Source: Paenibacillus doosanensis
Lineage (GTDB): Bacteria; Bacillota; Bacilli; Paenibacillales; NBRC-103111
Assembly (NCBI RefSeq): GCF_025060755.1
Contig: NZ_JANYUY010000042.1
Location: forward strand, 1 to 64,000
DNA: 64,000 bases
Direction: 5' to 3'
Shown here: piece by piece, positions 7,485-16,912 of the stretch
How positions within the stretch are numbered: the stretch's first letter is position 1
How the letters are laid out: each line of letters starts with the position of its first letter
Notes under the pieces: model-generated
Databases searched by the model: none
What the model was told of the DNA's origin: nothing
The model's input: the letters and a program-made list of their open reading frames with translations, nothing else
Translations under genes and position numbers: made by a program

Positions 7485-8030
7485 TTATCGGCTGAAGAAG
7501 ATGGCTCCGATAATAAGTGACGCTACAATTCCCCATGCGGCGTTAATGTTCAAATACTGTACCATAATGAAGTAACCCGCTCCGAGCAAAAACGGCATAA
7601 AGCTAATAATGCCTTCGCTCGGCTTGAAGGCGTATTTGGCAAAATCGTAAGCGAGCATCGCCATCATGACGAAAATAACGGGCTGAACGCCCTTGATCAT
7701 GCCGCGGATGACGGCATTGTTTTGCAGCTTCACCATAACTCCCACGAGGGCGATCATCAAGAGGGCGGTCGGCATGACGACCGCGGCGAGCGCGACGCAA
7801 GCCCCCGCCCATCCGGCGATTTTGAATCCGATATAAGCGGCCAGCTTGGTGGCGATCGGTCCCGGAAGCGCATTGCCGAAAGCTAACGCATTGCCGAATT
7901 CTTCCGGGCTCATCCAGCCCATCCGCACGACTTCGTTTTGATACAGCGGAATGATGGAGGGTCCCCCTCCATACCCAAGCATCGTAGCTCTTCCGAAAGC
8001 GATAAATAAATTCCATAATGTCATCCACAT
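7485..8030 (-). CDS. chrA: Half-size chromate transporter (CHR family)
   Basis: A 181-residue integral membrane protein with about five hydrophobic segments and the CHR-domain pattern FGRATMLGYGGGPSIIPLY (residues 13-31) and ALPGPIATKLAAYIGF. CHR proteins export chromate or related anions. Full-length members have two such domains in one chain, and short members are normally encoded as adjacent pairs. Here only one half-size gene is present, flanked by NHEJ genes, so it may work as a homodimer or have lost its partner. Met1 or Met3 could be the start. Substrate is inferred only from family. Confidence 0.85.
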   Translation of the reverse strand: MWMTLWNLFIAFGRATMLGYGGGPSIIPLYQNEVVRMGWMSPEEFGNALAFGNALPGPIATKLAAYIGFKIAGWAGACVALAAVVMPTALLMIALVGVMVKLQNNAVIRGMIKGVQPVIFVMMAMLAYDFAKYAFKPSEGIISFMPFLLGAGYFIMVQYLNINAAWGIVASLIIGAIFFSR

Positions 8031-8247
8031 CGTTGACTTTTCCCCATTCCTCTATTGCTTCATACTCTTCCGGCTCTTGTATCGCTCGATCAGCGTTTGA
8101 CAATTCCGCGCTGACGATTTCTTATTATATCTATCGCTATTCAAGACGTAAACCATAAGGTTTGGATTGGCCCGCTCAAGACCATAATGAGGATAATAAG
8201 CGCCGCACAGACGGGATTACCGCTACTACCGTTCTTAGAAGGAGATC

Positions 8248-9162
8248 ATGCGACTTATGGCGACAGCATCCAAGCACAATAAAGGCACGGTCATTATAGA
8301 AGGACAGGAAATCGTAATTACGAATCCGAACAAGCTGCTTTGGCCCGAGCTCGGCATCAGCAAAATCACGTATTTGGAGAAACTGCTGCAGCTTGCTCCG
8401 TATTTGCTCGAATACTGCCGCAACCGTTATTTGACGACGATCCGCTTCCCTAACGGCTATGCGGGCAAATCGTTTTATCAAAAAAACGCCCCCGAGCCGA
8501 CCCCCGATTTTGTAAAAACGGCGGTGCTCGAAGGCATCCAATATGTGCATCTCGATTCCGTGCCGACGCTGCTTTGGCTCGGCAATCTGGCCTGCCTGGA
8601 ATTTCATCCGTCCTTTCACCGGATCGGCGAGCAGCTTCCCGAAGAATGGCTGATCGATATCGATCCGAGCCGGGACCCGGAGCCGCGCATTATGGAAGCG
8701 GCCGAAGCGATCGGCGAAGCTTTGGATAAAATGGGCATCCGTTCCGTACCCAAAACCTCGGGGGCGACCGGCGTGCAAATTTATGTTCCGATCGAACACG
8801 GCTATACGTTCGAGCAGCTGCGCTCAATCGGGTTGTTCGTAGCTCGGTACGCCGTGCAAAAGCATCCGAAGCTGTTTACGATCGAACGGCTGAAAAAAGA
8901 CCGCGGCTCGCTCATCTATATCGATTACCTGCAGCATTGGTACGGCAAAACGCTGTCCGCCCCCTATACGCCGCGCGCCCGCAAGGACGCCACGGTTTCC
9001 ACTCCGCTGCTTTGGGAGGAAGTCGCCCGCCGCTGCGATATCCGGGAGTTTTCGCTGCTGACGATCGAAAGCCGCCTTAGCGAGCAGGGCGATCTGATCA
9101 AGCGGGTTCCGCCGCAAAATTTGGACAAAGTGCTGGCCTTCGTTCAATCGGCTGCGCCCTGA
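8248..9162 (+). CDS. LigD-type NHEJ DNA polymerase (primase-polymerase domain)
   Basis: Fills gaps and adds nucleotides at broken ends during NHEJ. The 304-residue protein is a stand-alone LigD polymerase domain of the archaeo-eukaryotic primase superfamily: NPNKLLWPE near the N-terminus, FYQKNAP, LGNLACLEFHPS, the catalytic pair in LIDIDPS, PKTSGATGVQIYVP, and the third acidic residue in LIYIDYLQH. AAGGAG lies only 3 bases before the first ATG and 12 before an in-frame ATG at 8257, so the exact start is uncertain. It forms a functional set with Ku (5323) and the ligase (6465). Confidence 0.93.
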   Translation: MRLMATASKHNKGTVIIEGQEIVITNPNKLLWPELGISKITYLEKLLQLAPYLLEYCRNRYLTTIRFPNGYAGKSFYQKNAPEPTPDFVKTAVLEGIQYVHLDSVPTLLWLGNLACLEFHPSFHRIGEQLPEEWLIDIDPSRDPEPRIMEAAEAIGEALDKMGIRSVPKTSGATGVQIYVPIEHGYTFEQLRSIGLFVARYAVQKHPKLFTIERLKKDRGSLIYIDYLQHWYGKTLSAPYTPRARKDATVSTPLLWEEVARRCDIREFSLLTIESRLSEQGDLIKRVPPQNLDKVLAFVQSAAP

Positions 9163-9184
9163 ACATGGTTCATCGGACAGACTC

Positions 9185-10618
9185 TTAGAATAGAGGGGAG
9201 AGAAGGCGGGCCACGACTTCCTTCCCTTTTTGCAGCCGCGACCTTTTCTCGAACGCTTCAAGCTTCAGCTCCTTGCAATCTTTCAAATCCTGAAGAAAGT
9301 CCGCCTCCAGCCGCTGGATCGTCTCCTTGTCGAACAGCACCGCGTTCAATTCGAAATTGCTGAAAAAGCTCCGCATATCCATGTTGGCCGTCCCGACGGA
9401 AGCCAGCACATCATCAATGATCAGCACCTTGGCATGCATGAAGCCTTTTTCATAGGAATAAAACCGGACCCCTACCTGCATCAGCTCCTCGAAATAAGAC
9501 ATAGAAGCGTAATTCACGACTTTGGAATCGGGTCTCGACGGATAGATTACCCTGACGTCCACCCCGCTGATTGCGGCGGTCTTCAGCCCCATGCTAATGC
9601 TCGGATCGGGCACAAAATAAGGCGTCGTGATGAAAATCCGCTTTTTTGCCGCCGTAATCGCCCCGAAGTACATCTCCAATATCGCGTCCCAGTGCGCATC
9701 GGGACCGCTGCTAATGATCTGCACCCGCTTCCTGCCGGCATTATCGTGCTCGGGAAACAATATTGAATCGGTCAGCCGCTGGTTGCTGACGAATTGCCAA
9801 TCGGCCAGAAACGTGTACTGCAGCGAATATACCGAGTCGCCGATGAGCTCCAGATGCGTATCCCGCCAAAAACCGAGATTCGGATTTCCTCCCAAATACT
9901 CATCGCCGACGTTGATGCCGCCCAAATACCCTTTGACGCCGTCCACGACCACGATTTTGCGGTGGTTGCGGTAATTCATCCTTTTGTCGAAAAAGGCGAT
10001 CAACGGAGGCAGAAACACATGCGCTTCGACTCCGGCGTCGCGCAGCTCGTTCAAGAAACGGTTATCGAGCTTATAGCTTCCGACCCCGTCGAAGATGCAG
10101 CGCACTCGCACGCCTTCGCGCGCCTTGCGAATAAGCAGCTGCTGAAAGACGGTGCCGATCCGGTCATGGCGAATCGTGTAAAACTCAAAATGAATATAGC
10201 ATTTCGCTTGCTCAATCGCTTCCATCATCGCTTGATACGCTTTATCCGCGTTTGTGAGCACATTCACTTCGTTTTGCTGCGTTACCGATGAGCTCGGAAT
10301 ATTGTTCAACAGCGCATACAACCTCGGCTCCACCCGCGACCTGTCCGGCTCGGCATCCTCTCCGTCTCTCGGCTGCGATGCCGCGTATCTCCGGCCTTCA
10401 TGCTTGGAATCAGGCACGTAGCGAAGCGCTCTGCGGCGCACCTTTTTGCGGTGCGTGTATTCTTTGGCCAAAAAATAATACATAATAAATCCAATAATTG
10501 GAAAAATAAACAAAATGACGAGCCATGCCACCGTTTTGGACGGATGTCGAAATTCGTGAAACAAGATCGTAATGATCTGAAAAATAAACAGCAGCAGCGC
10601 GCCTACAAGCCATATCAC
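9185..10618 (-). CDS. cls: Cardiolipin synthase
   Basis: Membrane phospholipase-D-family enzyme joining two phosphatidylglycerols into cardiolipin and glycerol. The 477-residue protein has two N-terminal membrane segments (about 2-20 and 30-50), a charged linker, and two HxK(x)4D-type sites: HRKIVVVDG (His219) and HAKVLIIDD (His395), each followed by the Gly/Ser-Asn element (GGINVGDE, GTANMDMR). Length and order are those of Bacillus Cls. It is divergent from the germination operon. Confidence 0.95.
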   Translation of the reverse strand: MIWLVGALLLFIFQIITILFHEFRHPSKTVAWLVILFIFPIIGFIMYYFLAKEYTHRKKVRRRALRYVPDSKHEGRRYAASQPRDGEDAEPDRSRVEPRLYALLNNIPSSSVTQQNEVNVLTNADKAYQAMMEAIEQAKCYIHFEFYTIRHDRIGTVFQQLLIRKAREGVRVRCIFDGVGSYKLDNRFLNELRDAGVEAHVFLPPLIAFFDKRMNYRNHRKIVVVDGVKGYLGGINVGDEYLGGNPNLGFWRDTHLELIGDSVYSLQYTFLADWQFVSNQRLTDSILFPEHDNAGRKRVQIISSGPDAHWDAILEMYFGAITAAKKRIFITTPYFVPDPSISMGLKTAAISGVDVRVIYPSRPDSKVVNYASMSYFEELMQVGVRFYSYEKGFMHAKVLIIDDVLASVGTANMDMRSFFSNFELNAVLFDKETIQRLEADFLQDLKDCKELKLEAFEKRSRLQKGKEVVARLLSPLF

Positions 10619-10801
10619 CGCCCAAATCCCCCCTATTCACAGGCTGCTGCCCAAAATGATCCAATACCGTATATTGTAGTCTTTTTGCAGCGGCAGTATT
10701 CAGGGGGACGAAGCGATGCCGGCAAACTTTCCTATAGCATAAATAAAAATTCCTTTTTTGAGAAAAATATACGGAACCGAACGCATTTCAAGGAGGCTGC
10801 C

Positions 10802-12430
10802 ATGCAGCGATTGAGATTTCGCAAAGAAAAAGCCAAGGATACTAAAAATCAGGCGCTGCAAAATTTCGACTACCGCTTTATCGACGAATTAAAATCGGTG
10901 CCGATTCATTCATCATTGGAAGAAAATAAAAAATATTTGAATGCGTTATTCAAAGATTGCTCCGATTTCGTCATCCGCGAATTTAATATTGAAGACAGCG
11001 TCAAGGCGATCATGTTCTTCGTCGACGGCATGGTGAACACCGAATTCGCCAACGACGCCATGAAAGCCCTGATGATATTGGAAGGAGGCGAGCAGCTTCT
11101 CGACCGGATCATCGAAACGACGCTGCCGGTTACGCAAGTTCAGAAATCGGGCAACTATTCGGATCTGCTGCTGTCCGTGCTCGGAGGCGATGCCGGGCTG
11201 ATCGTGGATGGAAACACCCAGGCGCTGATGATGGGCATACGCGGTATGGAGAAGCGTTCCATTCAAGAGCCGGAGACGGAATCCGTTATCCGCGGCCCGC
11301 GCGAAGGCTTCGTCGAAAACCTGCGGACGAACACCTCCATGATTCGCCGAAAGCTGAAGACGCCGCGGCTCAAAATGAAGCCGATGACAATAGGCCGGGA
11401 GAGCAACACAAGCATTGTCATTACTTATCTCGACGACATCGCAGACCCCGCCATCGTCGAAGAGGTAGAAAAGCGTCTGGGTAAAATCAATATCGACGCC
11501 GTGCTGGAAACCGGTTATTTGGAGGAATTCATTCAAGATTCCGCTTACTCTCCGTTCCCGCAAGTACAGTATACCGAGAGACCGGACACTGTCGCAGCCT
11601 CGCTGCTGCAGGGCCGTGTCGCCATTATTGTCGACGGCACGCCGTTCGTGCTGATCGTCCCCTTCGTCTTCGCCGAAGCCCTGCAGGCGTCGGAGGACTA
11701 TTACGAGCGGTTCCAGATTTCCACTCTGATCCGCTGGCTGCGCTTCGTACTGCTTATTTTGTCCTTGCTGACGCCGGGACTGTACGTCGCATTCACGACG
11801 TTCCATCAAGATTTGCTGCCTACATCGCTGCTGCTTTCGGTAGCCGCCTCGCGCGAAGCGATTCCCTTCCCGGCCGTGGTGGAAGCGTTAATTATGGAGA
11901 CGACATTCGAGGCGCTGCGGGAAGCCGGTATCCGCCTGCCCAAAACGATCGGGGCTGCGGTTTCCATCCTCGGCGCTTTGGTCATAGGCCAGGCCGCCGT
12001 ACAAGCGGGAATCGTCTCCGCGCCGATGGTTATCGTCGTTTCCTTAACCGGGATTGCGTCCTTCACAATTCCGCGGTTTAACGAAGCGATCGCGATCCGG
12101 ATTCTTCGCTTCCCTATCATGATTGTAGCCGCTATCTTCGGTCTGTACGGGGTTCTGATTTGCATTATGCTCCTGCTCGGCCATTTGGCCAACCTGCGCT
12201 CCTTCGGCATTCCCTATTTGTCGCCGTTCGGACCGCTGTCCTCTTCCGACTTGAAGGATGCGTTGTTCCGCTCTCCATGGTGGAGCATGCGCAATCGGCC
12301 AGCTTATATGCCTTTGAAGGATACGGTGCGCATGGGGGACGAAGCCAGCGATGAGATCAGGGAGCAGGGCGGCCAACGGGGAATGAACATCGAGCATAAC
12401 CATGATGAAGAAAGAGGCGATGTCAAATGA
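10802..12430 (+). CDS. GerA-family spore germination receptor subunit A
   Basis: A-subunit of a nutrient germinant receptor in the spore inner membrane. The start at 10802 has CAAGGAGG ten bases upstream; the frame is open far upstream but those residues have no GerA similarity. The 542-residue protein has a large hydrophilic N-terminal half containing the family segments DSVKAIMFFVDGM and DAGLIVDGNTQALMM, followed by ERPDTVAASLLQGRVAIIVDG and then four to six membrane spans in the C-terminal third. The stop overlaps the start of the next gene by 4 bases. Germinant identity cannot be read from sequence. Confidence 0.95.
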   Translation: MQRLRFRKEKAKDTKNQALQNFDYRFIDELKSVPIHSSLEENKKYLNALFKDCSDFVIREFNIEDSVKAIMFFVDGMVNTEFANDAMKALMILEGGEQLLDRIIETTLPVTQVQKSGNYSDLLLSVLGGDAGLIVDGNTQALMMGIRGMEKRSIQEPETESVIRGPREGFVENLRTNTSMIRRKLKTPRLKMKPMTIGRESNTSIVITYLDDIADPAIVEEVEKRLGKINIDAVLETGYLEEFIQDSAYSPFPQVQYTERPDTVAASLLQGRVAIIVDGTPFVLIVPFVFAEALQASEDYYERFQISTLIRWLRFVLLILSLLTPGLYVAFTTFHQDLLPTSLLLSVAASREAIPFPAVVEALIMETTFEALREAGIRLPKTIGAAVSILGALVIGQAAVQAGIVSAPMVIVVSLTGIASFTIPRFNEAIAIRILRFPIMIVAAIFGLYGVLICIMLLLGHLANLRSFGIPYLSPFGPLSSSDLKDALFRSPWWSMRNRPAYMPLKDTVRMGDEASDEIREQGGQRGMNIEHNHDEERGDVK

Positions 12431-13608
12431 ATCGACGCTTCGCCCGTTTCGTACTTCTCGCCTGCTGTCTGCTGCCTCTCGCAGGATGCTGGGACAGGAC
12501 GGAAATTAACGACGTCGCTTTCGTCGTCTCTTCGGGGGTCGATTTGGAAAAGGACGGACGTATCCGCATTACCGTCATGGTCCCGCTCCCCGGACAAATG
12601 GGCGGAGCTACCGGCGGCGGCGGCGGAACCAGCGGCAGCGGGAAGAGCTATTATCTCGACTCCGAAGTCGGCAAGACCTTTCGCGAAGCGCAGGCCAGAC
12701 TGCAGGAGCGCATGTCCCGGCGAATGTTCTTCGGGCATCGCCGGACGATGGTCATCGGGGAAGATGTCGCCAAGGCGGGAATCAGCGACTTGTTCGATTC
12801 CTCTCCGCGCAACTCGGAGAACCGGATGTCCTCCTACATTATTGCGACAACAGGCAAAGCGTATGAGCTGCTGCAAGCGACGCCCAAATTCGAGCGCTTC
12901 CCGTCGGAGGTCATTCGAGAGCTTGCCAAAGCCCATTACGTCATCGATATGAACATGAAGGATATCGGAGTAGCTCTGAATGCGCCCGGGAGCGATCCGG
13001 TTATGGTTTATATGGACCCGGTCGATTCGCAGAAAAGCGAAAACAAATCAAAGGAAATCACCGTTAAGGGCTATATGCAGTTCAAAGGCGACAAGCTGGT
13101 GGATAAGCTGGAAAACGAGCAGGCCCAAGGCTATGCGTGGCTGCGCAACGAATCGATCAAAACGACCGTAACTCTGGACGATCTTTCCGGAAAACCGACC
13201 GGAATAGGCCTAAGAGTGCGGCGGATCAAAACGAGCATAAAGCCGGAGCTTCTCGATCAGCGGCTCAAGTTCCGCATTAGCGTGCAGGCTAAGGCCGTAC
13301 TGCTCGAGGATGACCGCAACATGGATCTGAGCCAGCCGAAAAACGTCGAAAAAATCGAAAGAATGCTGAACGAATATATCAAAAAGGCGATAATCGAAGT
13401 TATAGAAAAATGCAAAAAAAACAACGCCGATTCCGTTCAATTCGGCACGTTCGTATGGCGCAGCTATCCCGATGAATGGAAAAAAAAATTTGCGGCTTCA
13501 TGGCCTGAAGGATTAAAGGAAGCGGAGTATGATGTCGATGTCAGCAGCATGCTGATAGAAACCGGCTTGATCTATGAAAATGTGACGAAAGGACACCGGC
13601 TCAAATGA
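12427..13608 (+). CDS. Ger(x)C-family spore germination lipoprotein
   Basis: C-subunit of the germinant receptor, a lipoprotein at the outer face of the spore inner membrane. The 393-residue chain has a short signal peptide with lipobox LAGC (Cys21 the predicted lipidated residue) followed by the family signature CWDRTEINDVAFV. A Gly-rich insert (GGATGGGGGTSGSG, about residues 59-72) is unusual. The C-terminal GerC domain contains FGTFVWRSYPDEW. It overlaps the A-subunit gene and the next small gene by 4 bases each, so the four genes are tightly coupled. Confidence 0.95.
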   Translation: MNRRFARFVLLACCLLPLAGCWDRTEINDVAFVVSSGVDLEKDGRIRITVMVPLPGQMGGATGGGGGTSGSGKSYYLDSEVGKTFREAQARLQERMSRRMFFGHRRTMVIGEDVAKAGISDLFDSSPRNSENRMSSYIIATTGKAYELLQATPKFERFPSEVIRELAKAHYVIDMNMKDIGVALNAPGSDPVMVYMDPVDSQKSENKSKEITVKGYMQFKGDKLVDKLENEQAQGYAWLRNESIKTTVTLDDLSGKPTGIGLRVRRIKTSIKPELLDQRLKFRISVQAKAVLLEDDRNMDLSQPKNVEKIERMLNEYIKKAIIEVIEKCKKNNADSVQFGTFVWRSYPDEWKKKFAASWPEGLKEAEYDVDVSSMLIETGLIYENVTKGHRLK

Positions 13609-13838
13609 ACAATATTTTCTTAACGTCCTTTTTCTTGCTGATGGTCGTCTCTCTGCTGTTCGATCTGCGTAAGCTGCGGAGTCAAAACACAATGCTGAAG
13701 GGCTTGTATTACACTATTTATACCGCATCGGCCTGCATATATATATGCTACTTGTTGGGATATCCCATTCCGATGCCTACCAGCCTCTTCATTCATAAAG
13801 TATCGCCATGGGTGTTCTCGCTCATTAGCCGCAATTAG
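13605..13838 (+). CDS. Small membrane protein within the germination operon
   Basis: A 77-residue protein with two or three hydrophobic segments (about 3-19, 33-51 and 60-74) separated by a basic stretch LRKLRSQNTMLKG. Its start overlaps the GerC stop by 4 bases and it precedes the GerB gene by 32 bases, so it is almost certainly translated as part of the receptor operon. Some ger operons carry a small fourth (D-type) membrane subunit that modulates receptor activity; this could be such a subunit, but I cannot show homology by eye. Confidence 0.75.
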   Translation: MNNIFLTSFFLLMVVSLLFDLRKLRSQNTMLKGLYYTIYTASACIYICYLLGYPIPMPTSLFIHKVSPWVFSLISRN

Positions 13839-13870
13839 CCACTACTCTTCTTAGCGAAGCAGGTGAAGCA

Positions 13871-15310
13871 ATGGATTCGAAGCAAATTATCAATTACCGG
13901 CAGTTCGCCTGGCTGACCGCTTCCTTATTGACGGGAGGCGGATTGGTCAACATTCAGCACGATCTCGTCAGGGTCGCGCGCATGGACGCATGGTTCACCT
14001 ATATTATTCCGTCGATATACGGGATCGCCATAGGTTTCATGTTCTATAAGCTATCGCAGCGCTTCCCCGGCAAAAATCTGTTCGATATTACCAAAATTAC
14101 TCTAGGCAAAGGATTCGGCACTTTGTGCAATCTGCTGCTTATCTTCCATCTGTGGCTGCTGCTCATCCGGGACGTAAGGTCGTTTACCAAGTTCATGGGG
14201 ACAATTCTGCTTCCCAACACGCCCGAAGAGATCGCCTTGATGATGCTGATTCTCTTGATTATGTATTTCGGACGGACCAGTATCGAGGTCATCGCCAGGG
14301 TGAACGATATTTTCTTTCCTTTCTTCGCCTTGACGATCATCTTCCTGCCGCTCATGCTGTCCAACGAGTTGGACAAGTCGCTGGTGGAGCCGGTTCTGGC
14401 GGGCGATATGATCTCCGTCTGGTACGGGAATTTACTCACCCTCGGGTGGTATGGCGACGTTCTGATCATGGGCGCCTTCCTGCATACGCTGGGGCAGCTC
14501 CGTCTGGTCCGTTCGGCCATCCGGCACGGCGTCATATTGTCCTCGCTGTTCCTCGGCATTTTTCTGCTGATGGAGGTTCTCGTGTTCGGACCGGTCATTA
14601 CGGACAACCTGATCTACCCGAACTACAATCTGGTGCAGCAGATTCATATCACCGACTTTCTGGACCGGATGGATTTGCTCATTCTCAGCATTTGGGCGCC
14701 GATCTTGTTCTGTAAAGACATTCTGATCTATATGGCCCTGCTGACAGGTATCGCCAGTCTGGTAAAGCAGCGCGATTACAGCACGATTAACACGCCGGTC
14801 GGTCTTTTCGTTCTGATGACGAGCTTGCTGGCTTTTAAAAATACGACCGAGGTATTCAGCTTCAGCAACTATAGCTCTACCGTCATCGTGCTCTGCTACC
14901 AGCCCCTGCTTCTCATTCTACTGGTGTTGTTTGCCCGCAGATTCCCTAAGCTTCAGCAGGCCGCAGGGGAACAGCAAAAAGCAGGCCCGGCAAACGGAGG
15001 CGCCGATCCGCCCGAAGGCGGGCAAAGCAAAGGCAAGGCCGCGGAAGATTCGGGCGGCTCGGGAGCGGCTAACCAGACTAAACATAGCAGCGGAGGCAGC
15101 GGAAGTCGCGGCAGCCAGCGGTCCTATCACGGCTGGTCGCGGACGAGCAATCTTCTGCTGCTAATCGGCCTGATTGCCGTAGGCACAGGCTTATGGGGAA
15201 GCGAGTACCATTCCATGATTGGCGTCGGCTGCAGTTTCGTCTACGGAGCGTGCATGATTTTGGCCGTCATCAGCTCTTACATGGAACTGGTGCAGGCAAG
15301 ACAGCAGTAG
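13871..15310 (+). CDS. GerB-family spore germination permease with C-terminal extension
   Basis: B-subunit of the germinant receptor, related to amino-acid/polyamine/organocation transporters and likely to bind the germinant. Residues 1-357 form the usual ten-span core. Unlike typical GerB proteins of about 365 residues, this one continues with a Gly/Ser/Gln-rich linker (361-425) and two further hydrophobic segments (about 427-443 and 448-470), giving 479 residues. An RBS (GCAGGTGAAG) precedes the ATG. The extension appears genuine because the frame is uninterrupted and the tail has coherent membrane segments. Confidence 0.93.
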   Translation: MDSKQIINYRQFAWLTASLLTGGGLVNIQHDLVRVARMDAWFTYIIPSIYGIAIGFMFYKLSQRFPGKNLFDITKITLGKGFGTLCNLLLIFHLWLLLIRDVRSFTKFMGTILLPNTPEEIALMMLILLIMYFGRTSIEVIARVNDIFFPFFALTIIFLPLMLSNELDKSLVEPVLAGDMISVWYGNLLTLGWYGDVLIMGAFLHTLGQLRLVRSAIRHGVILSSLFLGIFLLMEVLVFGPVITDNLIYPNYNLVQQIHITDFLDRMDLLILSIWAPILFCKDILIYMALLTGIASLVKQRDYSTINTPVGLFVLMTSLLAFKNTTEVFSFSNYSSTVIVLCYQPLLLILLVLFARRFPKLQQAAGEQQKAGPANGGADPPEGGQSKGKAAEDSGGSGAANQTKHSSGGSGSRGSQRSYHGWSRTSNLLLLIGLIAVGTGLWGSEYHSMIGVGCSFVYGACMILAVISSYMELVQARQQ

Positions 15311-15350
15311 CATTTGTACCGGTACCGGGAAGGGCACGCGGCGATCCGGC

Positions 15351-15737
15351 TTATTCCCTGCTCTCGATACCGATGACCTTGTTGAGCGGAATCAGAATGT
15401 TCAGTTCCTCCTCCTCGTCTTCCCTGGCGACGATAACTTCGATGAAATCCGTCCCGTTGCGAACAAGCGCTGCGGGAAAAACGCCCCAGTAAACGGTGCG
15501 AATATTGACGAGCTCGCTCCGGTCCGATTGAGCTTTGCCGTTCGGTTGGAGCAGCACGATTTCTTGAAGAACGGAAGGAACGTAATAATGGCCGTTCACC
15601 CGAATGAAACGCTTGCCGACTTTTTGCAGCTCTCCCGGACCGCTGGTAAATCCTTCCGCCTGCAGGGCCACATCTTGCTTCAAATGCTTGGCTAGGCGCT
15701 CCATGAGATTGATCCGGCTCGTTTTTAACAAGGACAA
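15351..15737 (-). CDS. Conserved-looking protein of unknown function, TTG start
   Basis: The open frame reaches back to 15842, but that would overlap the divergent peptidase start. A TTG at 15737 with a perfect GAGGAGG eight bases upstream gives a 128-residue protein and removes the overlap, so this start is preferred. The protein is soluble, of mixed alpha/beta composition, with VNGHYYVPSVLQEIVLLQPNG near the middle and an acidic stretch VAREDEEEELNILIPL near the C-terminus. I do not recognise a family. It is convergent with the germination operon. Confidence 0.65.
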   Translation of the reverse strand: MSLLKTSRINLMERLAKHLKQDVALQAEGFTSGPGELQKVGKRFIRVNGHYYVPSVLQEIVLLQPNGKAQSDRSELVNIRTVYWGVFPAALVRNGTDFIEVIVAREDEEEELNILIPLNKVIGIESRE

Positions 15738-15821
15738 GGCAAATTCCTCCTCGCGGCATTCTTCGAGTTTTTTTACCCATTGTATGCCCGGGACGTTTGT
15801 AACATACCGAAAGGAGTTATC

Positions 15822-16814
15822 ATGAGGTTCAAATGGTTTCAAAACAAGCTGACATTCGTCATTATTCCCGAGGCGAATGAAAGCGTCATGCGTCTAAAGC
15901 TATCCCGCGCCTCCGTTTGCGCAGCCGCTCTGTCCTTCCTGATTTTGCTGGGAACGGCAGTTTGCATTTATGTCACCCATGTCCGTGCCGTGGTGACGAC
16001 TCAAATGACGGAATCCAGGCAGCAAGCGCATACCAGCCGTCTGGAGCAGGATTTGAACAACAAAAATAAGGCCATCGAGCAGCTCCAGAAGGAGATTTTC
16101 CAGCTCTCAAGGCAAGCGGTGGAGGTGCGGAGCAAAGTCGAAGAAATGAAAAAGCTGGAGCGCGAACTGAAAAAGCTTTCTTCCATGAATGACGGGCCGT
16201 CATCCGAAGCCGCCGCCGTCTCTGCCGACTGGCCGGCGATGGACCTTGTTCAAGGCGGCATGGGCGGTCCTGCCCATCCGGTCACGGCTCAGCAGGTAAG
16301 AGCGCTGGCCCGTGAAACTCATGCCAGCTACGACAGCCTGCGGCAGGAGATCACCGAGCTTAAGGACCGCTGGGTGCAATCTAAGCAGACCATATTGGAG
16401 CAGCGGGAACAAGCCCAAAGACGTCCCGGATTATGGCCTACCGGCTCCCGCACCGTAACCTCGCCGTTCGGCTACCGTAAAGATCCGTTCACCGACAAGC
16501 TGAGCTTTCACCGCGGCATCGATATAGCCGGCAAACTGAATGAGCCTGTGCTGGCCGCCGCAAAAGGAACCGCCGTGACCGTCGGCTACGATAAGTTTCA
16601 CGGCCACAACGTGGTGGTCGAGCATGGCAACGGCCTGCGGACGTGGTATATGCATCTGAACGAAGCTCTCGTCAAACAGGGCGACGGCGTCGAACGCGGT
16701 CAGGAGATCGGCAAGATCGGCTCTACCGGCCGCAGCACCGGTCCTCATCTGCATTACGAAATATTGCATAACGGCAAAAGCATTGATCCCAAGCCTTACT
16801 TGCCCGGCTCCTAG
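15822..16814 (+). CDS. Membrane-anchored M23-family peptidoglycan endopeptidase
   Basis: Zinc endopeptidase expected to cut peptide cross-links in the cell wall or to activate other hydrolases. The 330-residue protein has a short cytoplasmic N-terminus, one membrane span (33-52), a coiled coil (about 65-120), and a C-terminal LytM/M23 domain with zinc ligands His230 and Asp234 in FHRGIDIAG and HLH at 309-311. AAAGGAGT lies five bases before the ATG. The next gene is a bactofilin; M23 peptidase-bactofilin pairs are widespread and act together in cell shape control. Confidence 0.93.
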   Translation: MRFKWFQNKLTFVIIPEANESVMRLKLSRASVCAAALSFLILLGTAVCIYVTHVRAVVTTQMTESRQQAHTSRLEQDLNNKNKAIEQLQKEIFQLSRQAVEVRSKVEEMKKLERELKKLSSMNDGPSSEAAAVSADWPAMDLVQGGMGGPAHPVTAQQVRALARETHASYDSLRQEITELKDRWVQSKQTILEQREQAQRRPGLWPTGSRTVTSPFGYRKDPFTDKLSFHRGIDIAGKLNEPVLAAAKGTAVTVGYDKFHGHNVVVEHGNGLRTWYMHLNEALVKQGDGVERGQEIGKIGSTGRSTGPHLHYEILHNGKSIDPKPYLPGS

Positions 16815-16912
16815 CTCTTCAGTCCCGGTGAAAAGAAGGCAAGCGAGGAACAATCTGCAGCAATGGCAGCGTTCGCGCGAAAATCATACCGAAAAGGTGG
16901 AATCACTAAACA

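Noticed and set aside
7603-8103. 166-residue minus-strand frame overlapping chrA
   Set aside because: Its first part is upstream noncoding sequence and the rest is chrA read in another frame; no second CHR domain is seen in it.
10400-10801. Longer N-terminus for the GerA-type protein
   Set aside because: The upstream in-frame part overlaps the cardiolipin synthase gene on the other strand, has no similarity to GerA, and a strong Shine-Dalgarno sits before 10802.
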